Origin: an uncultured Rhodocyclaceae bacterium
Lineage (GTDB): Bacteria; Pseudomonadota; Gammaproteobacteria; Burkholderiales; Rhodocyclaceae
Length of the DNA stretch: 8,052 nucleotides
NCBI GenBank assembly: GCA_903930805.1
Contig: CAIYZZ010000098.1
Coordinates: 1-8,052 of the forward strand
Reading direction: 5' to 3'
The notes under the pieces are model-generated. The model ran no database searches. It had not been told where the DNA came from and saw only the letters and a program-made list of their open reading frames with translations. Positions within the stretch are counted from its first letter, which is position 1. The number at the start of each line of letters is the position of its first letter. Shown in pieces: positions 5,017-8,052 of this stretch. The translations under genes were made by a program, and so were the position numbers.

Positions 5017-6821
5017 CGTACCGGGACCGTTTCTGTCGTCGCTGTCGGTTGGGACGGAGGCATGATTTCTGTGAAAACAGACAGGTTGGGGTCGCGTGCG
5101 CGCAAGCTAGCATCTGTTCCTGCGTCCAGTTCTGTACTGGTCATTCCCGGACGCGACATGCCCCTTACCAGGCGCGGAGTGATGGAAAGCATCAACTCGG
5201 TCTTTTCGCCCTCGTCGCTGCGGGAACCAAACAGCCGGCCGATCACAGGTAGATCACCCAGGCCCGGGATCTTTTTGGCAGTGCTACGCTCGGCATCATT
5301 GATCAAACCGGCCAGTACCTGATTTTCACCATCCTTGAGTCGCAGAACGGTTGAGGCATTACGTGTGCCGATTTGGTAGGCAACCGTTCCCGAAGTGGTG
5401 GTCATCTTATCGACGATGCTGCTGACCTCAAGATTGATGCGAATGGCCACCTCATTGTCCAGATAGATGACAGGTTGAACTTCAAGCTTTAGACCAACAT
5501 CCACATACTGGATGGATTCCGCAAGAAAGCCTGTCGATGTTGCTGTGGTGGTAATGTTTGGAACGCGATTGCCGATCATTATCTTGGCGGTCTCCCGATT
5601 CCTGGCCCGTATGCGGGGATTGGCCAGAAGATTGAGATCGGTATCCGTTTTACCTGCGGACAAACTCAACGAAGATATTGATGCCTGTAATGTCGAGGAA
5701 TTGGCATTACGAATATCGGCCAAGGTAAGAATTCCGCTTGCGGCCGACGCCAGAGGTGTAAGCACTAGCAGATCTGGCCATTGAATGCCAAGGTCAAGGA
5801 GACGATTGCGACTCACCTCAAGCACTTCTACTTCGAGCATGACCTCGGGTTCGGGGAAATCGTGCATGGCAAGTATCTTTTCCGTCAGTCGCACCACTTC
5901 CGGTGTGTCCCGGATCACGAGCATGTTCAATTTTTCATCGGTAACGATATCTTTGGCCTTGAGGATGGTCCGCAGAGAATTCGCTACCAACTTGACATCA
6001 GCATTGGTCAGGTAGAAGGATTTGATCATCAGGGGCTGATGCTCACGTGCCTTCGCGGGGGTATTGGGGTAAATCAGAACCGTGCCGGCATCCATGACCC
6101 GCTGTTCAAGTTGCTGCGACGATAAGACCGCAGCGAGAAGTTCCTTGACTGTGGCATTTTGCATGGAAATGGTGATGACCTGATCCGCCTTAACTTCCTT
6201 GTCAAAGACGAAATTGATGCCAGCAGTGCGAGTCAGCACTTCGAATACCTGCTTGAGATTTGCATCCTTGAATTCGATCGAAACCGGCCGTCCCAAGGCT
6301 GCCGCCAATCGGGGGGCCTGTTGTGTGGAGGCGCTGACCGCCTGGATCAAGCTGCGCAACTTGAGTGCGGCAGGATCATTGGCGGATTCGTTAAGGATGG
6401 TCCTGATGCGCGCCATTGCCGTATCGCCATCACCCCGCGCCCAGGCTGTTTCCGCCTCCAGTTGCCATAGAGCGCGACGCTGTTCCGATTGCATGGCATC
6501 CAGCATTTTTCGACCGCGATAATTGGCTGCATCGAGCGCAAGCGTACGCTTTACCATCGCCTCCGCCTCACTGGCGCGGCCGTCAGTAGAAGCCTGCTCG
6601 GCCTGATCCAGCCACTGGCTGACCAGTTTTTCTCGGGTGGTGGCGAACGCCATGCGCACTTCAGCACTATTGGGTGTCTGGCGTAATGCTGCCTCGAAAC
6701 GCGGCAAGGCCTCTTCATACCTTCCCTGCTCGGCCAGTTGCTGGGCTTCACGAAGCGGTCCGTTGCTGACACAGCCAGCCAGAAACATGGCTGCCAGAAG
6801 AAGTTTCAGTAGGATTTTCAT
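5013..6821 (-). CDS. Secretin lipoprotein with N-terminal TPR region (GspD/MshL-like)
   Basis: This 602-residue outer-membrane channel subunit has a type II signal with lipobox LAGC (Cys17), so the mature protein is a lipoprotein. Residues about 20-160 are helical TPR-like repeats ([16 protein letters not shown], then a run of Ala/Glu-rich helices). Residues about 178-240 form an STN/N0 domain ([17 protein letters not shown]). Residues about 262-322 form an N1/NolW-type domain. Residues about 323-552 are the secretin core, with the signature [14 protein letters not shown] at 518-531 and [12 protein letters not shown]. The Ser/Thr-rich tail has no obvious pilotin-binding domain. It should form a multimeric gate for pseudopilus-driven secretion or a thin pilus. 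Its ATG at 6821 shares one base with the previous stop (TAATG) and has a good GGAGAGG ribosome site at 6835-6829. Family is certain; exact system is not. Confidence 0.95.
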   Translation of the reverse strand: MKILLKLLLAAMFLAGCVSNGPLREAQQLAEQGRYEEALPRFEAALRQTPNSAEVRMAFATTREKLVSQWLDQAEQASTDGRASEAEAMVKRTLALDAANYRGRKMLDAMQSEQRRALWQLEAETAWARGDGDTAMARIRTILNESANDPAALKLRSLIQAVSASTQQAPRLAAALGRPVSIEFKDANLKQVFEVLTRTAGINFVFDKEVKADQVITISMQNATVKELLAAVLSSQQLEQRVMDAGTVLIYPNTPAKAREHQPLMIKSFYLTNADVKLVANSLRTILKAKDIVTDEKLNMLVIRDTPEVVRLTEKILAMHDFPEPEVMLEVEVLEVSRNRLLDLGIQWPDLLVLTPLASAASGILTLADIRNANSSTLQASISSLSLSAGKTDTDLNLLANPRIRARNRETAKIMIGNRVPNITTTATSTGFLAESIQYVDVGLKLEVQPVIYLDNEVAIRINLEVSSIVDKMTTTSGTVAYQIGTRNASTVLRLKDGENQVLAGLINDAERSTAKKIPGLGDLPVIGRLFGSRSDEGEKTELMLSITPRLVRGMSRPGMTSTELDAGTDASLRARDPNLSVFTEIMPPSQPTATTETVPVR

Positions 6822-7294
6822 TATTGAGCCTCTCCGATATCAAGTGCTCTGCGTGAATCGCGCTTCACATGACGAAGGATCATGGTCGGCGGTGAGATAC
6901 TGATAATTCGATAGCCGTCATCGAGCACATCACCGACGCGAGCTATCAGGGTCTGTTCATTGCGTGCAAGAAATACGGACCATCCTGCCGGACCGTCATT
7001 CTGTTTTCCGATGACAATCCAGAGTGACTGTTCGACGTTCCTGGGGTCGGATTGCTGAGGCGACTGCGCTTGCGCTGAAGGTGAGACTTCAACGGGGGGG
7101 GGCACAAACGGGTCTAAATTACTACCCTCAACATAAGCTTTCCGGGGCAAAACCGCACGGAGTTTCATGTTGGGTATTCCCCGCGCAGTCGGGGCGACAA
7201 TCACCCCCCCAGTACCCGCTGGGTCGCTCGTTGCGACTAGCGCAGCGACCGCAGCGAGTGCAACGAGAAGCCATGGCAACTGTTTGCTTTTCAT
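6821..7294 (-). CDS. PilP/GspC/MshK-like periplasmic linker protein
   Basis: This 157-residue protein has a short cytoplasmic end, one N-terminal membrane helix (about residues 7-22) and a Pro/Ser/Gln-rich periplasmic linker (about 23-88). A C-terminal HR-type beta domain follows (about 90-155), with LWIVIGKQ, VFLARNEQTLIARVGDVL and GYRIISISPPTMIL. In PilP and GspC this domain docks onto the N0 domain of the secretin, and the secretin is the very next gene, which supports the assignment. The start overlaps the PilO-like stop (ATGA at 7294-7291). Two homopolymer runs fall inside the gene, nine C and seven G on the coding strand. Sequence identity to named families cannot be tested here, so the role rests on size, topology, domain pattern and operon position. 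Confidence 0.82.
   Translation of the reverse strand: MKSKQLPWLLVALAAVAALVATSDPAGTGGVIVAPTARGIPNMKLRAVLPRKAYVEGSNLDPFVPPPVEVSPSAQAQSPQQSDPRNVEQSLWIVIGKQNDGPAGWSVFLARNEQTLIARVGDVLDDGYRIISISPPTMILRHVKRDSRRALDIGEAQ
6829..6835 (-). promoter_or_regulatory. Ribosome binding site of the secretin gene
   Basis: Read on the minus strand, GGAGAGG ends 7 nt before the ATG at 6821. It lies within the last codons of the upstream gene. It supports independent, efficient initiation at the secretin start, the strongest such site I see in this operon. Confidence 0.65.
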
Positions 7295-7797
7295 TGCCTG
7301 GAACCCCCGGTCGCGGAATAGATGGCTAGGCGGAGACGGGCTTCGATTTGCGCCCCTTTAACTTCGCGCTGTATCGACATATCCTCGACAGCTAATGCTG
7401 GCTGTTGCGCCAGCACTTCAGAGACAAATGATTTGAAGTCCTTGTATGCGCCACGTACGGAGAACTGAAGAGTTGCAACACGATAGCGCCCCTGTGGATT
7501 CGGAGTGATCCCGTAATCGATCCGGCCAAGCTGCAACCCGTGACCCAGTGCTGCATTGATGATTGCCTGCTGTCGGGCGTCTAATTCTTGCTGCGGGATC
7601 AGGAGTGTGCGAAATGCCCGATATCGTTCGTCGAACACTTGGTAATCATCATCGACCGAAACGCTCACTGATCTTTCTGTGGGTGTCAGGAAGACGTACG
7701 CCCCAATCCCACCAAGGCTGATGAGTAAGGCCAGGGCTGCTGCTGCATAACCTGTATGCCTTTTCAAAATCAACTCAAGGTCGAGGCGCAGGTTCAT
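7291..7797 (-). CDS. PilO/GspM/MshJ-like inner-membrane assembly protein
   Basis: This 168-residue protein has a short cytoplasmic N-terminus (LRLDLELILKRH), one transmembrane helix (about 17-37), a periplasmic coiled-coil region (about 45-85, with VFDERYRAFRTLLIPQQEL) and a ferredoxin-like C-terminal domain. That domain contains RYRVATLQFSVRGAYKDF followed by a second alpha-beta unit, and is typical of PilO and GspM. Such proteins pair with PilN/GspL and form the inner-membrane alignment complex. The gene sits between the PilN-like and PilP-like genes, with ATGA overlaps at both ends (7797-7794 and 7294-7291), matching the N-O-P order of pilus and MSHA-type operons. Confidence 0.87.
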   Translation of the reverse strand: MNLRLDLELILKRHTGYAAAALALLISLGGIGAYVFLTPTERSVSVSVDDDYQVFDERYRAFRTLLIPQQELDARQQAIINAALGHGLQLGRIDYGITPNPQGRYRVATLQFSVRGAYKDFKSFVSEVLAQQPALAVEDMSIQREVKGAQIEARLRLAIYSATGGSRQ

Positions 7798-8052
7798 GAC
7801 GGGTCACGCATGTGAAATTCAAGGGTGAAGAGCACCGGACGGGGAGAACTACTCTGCTGGTATTCCTGGCCAAGAAGAACTGCGTCGGCAACAGATCCCA
7901 GAGTTTTCAGCCGCGACAGGATGCCTTGCACCAACCCCGGATCGCGGGCCTCCCCGCTCACCTTGAAAGTCATTCGCTCAACATTGGATTCCATATTCAG
8001 CAAGACCCCGTCCGCCGGTTTCTCAAAAGTCGCATCCAAAGCGTCAAGGACA
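7794..8052 (-). CDS. PilN/GspL-like protein, C-terminal fragment (5' end off window)
   Basis: About 85 codons are open to the right window edge. A TTG at 8039 could be read as a start, but the frame stays open upstream of it (LDA before LDATFEKP) and no ribosome site is visible, so I treat this as the end of a longer gene. The residues form one ferredoxin-like half: GVLLNMESNVERMTFKVSG, then DPGLVQGILSRLKTL, then PVLFTLEFHM. This matches the periplasmic C-terminus of PilN/GspL. The stop overlaps the start of the PilO-like gene (ATGA). By analogy a PilM-like actin-fold gene or domain should lie just beyond the edge. Confidence 0.8.
   Translation of the reverse strand, partial: VLDALDATFEKPADGVLLNMESNVERMTFKVSGEARDPGLVQGILSRLKTLGSVADAVLLGQEYQQSSSPRPVLFTLEFHMRDPS

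Noticed and set aside
5781..6125. Plus-strand open frame of 114 codons inside the secretin region
   Set aside because: The secretin frame on the other strand carries the family's domains throughout this stretch.
7794..8039. A short stand-alone gene starting at the TTG at 8039
   Set aside because: The frame stays open to the window edge and the protein is only the C-terminal half of a PilN/GspL periplasmic domain, so it is a truncated view of a longer gene.

Overview
The window looks like part of a Gram-negative proteobacterial chromosome, most likely a betaproteobacterium. This rests on an OmpR/CusS-style two-component pair, an outer-membrane secretin lipoprotein, PilN/PilO/PilP-like assembly proteins and moderately high GC by eye. 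No phylogenetic marker is present, so the taxonomic guess is soft. I saw no RNA genes, insertion sequences, CRISPR arrays or integration sites. Coding density is very high, and the only real intergenic space is about 135 bp at 1387-1521.

Left part (1-3698): an envelope-signalling module. On the minus strand, 1-1386 encodes an exported protein, cut by the window edge, with a signal peptide, a small Cys-containing N-terminal segment, a Gly/Gln-rich linker and two diverged copies of a helical module ending in LTPAQ-like motifs that resemble Spy/CpxP. Divergently on the plus strand lie an OmpR-family response regulator (1522-2208) and a membrane histidine kinase (2205-3698), translationally coupled by an ATGA overlap. 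A perfect 7-4-7 inverted repeat (1458-1475) sits between the divergent genes, where the -35 region of the exported-protein promoter would be. The layout matches the known cpxP<->cpxRA architecture, with a much larger, duplicated periplasmic partner and a kinase whose G1 box looks like heavy-metal sensors.

Right part (3704-8052): seven minus-strand genes packed with overlaps or gaps of a few bases, read right to left. They are the C-terminal end of a PilN/GspL-like protein, a PilO/GspM-like protein, a PilP/GspC-like protein, a TPR-bearing secretin lipoprotein, and three small pseudopilins. This is one operon for a type II secretion / MSHA-pilus-like machine. The inner-membrane alignment proteins would connect the cytoplasmic platform, which is outside the window to the right, to the secretin. 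The three pseudopilins would build the periplasmic pseudopilus, and the last one lacks the usual Glu5, as tip-type pseudopilins do. The operon ends 5 bp from the end of the kinase gene, so the two modules converge tail to tail.

The most interesting item is the left module: a Spy/CpxP-like periplasmic protein with tandem modules separated by a conserved-looking His/Cys/Met-containing segment, apparently controlled by its own metal-type two-component system.
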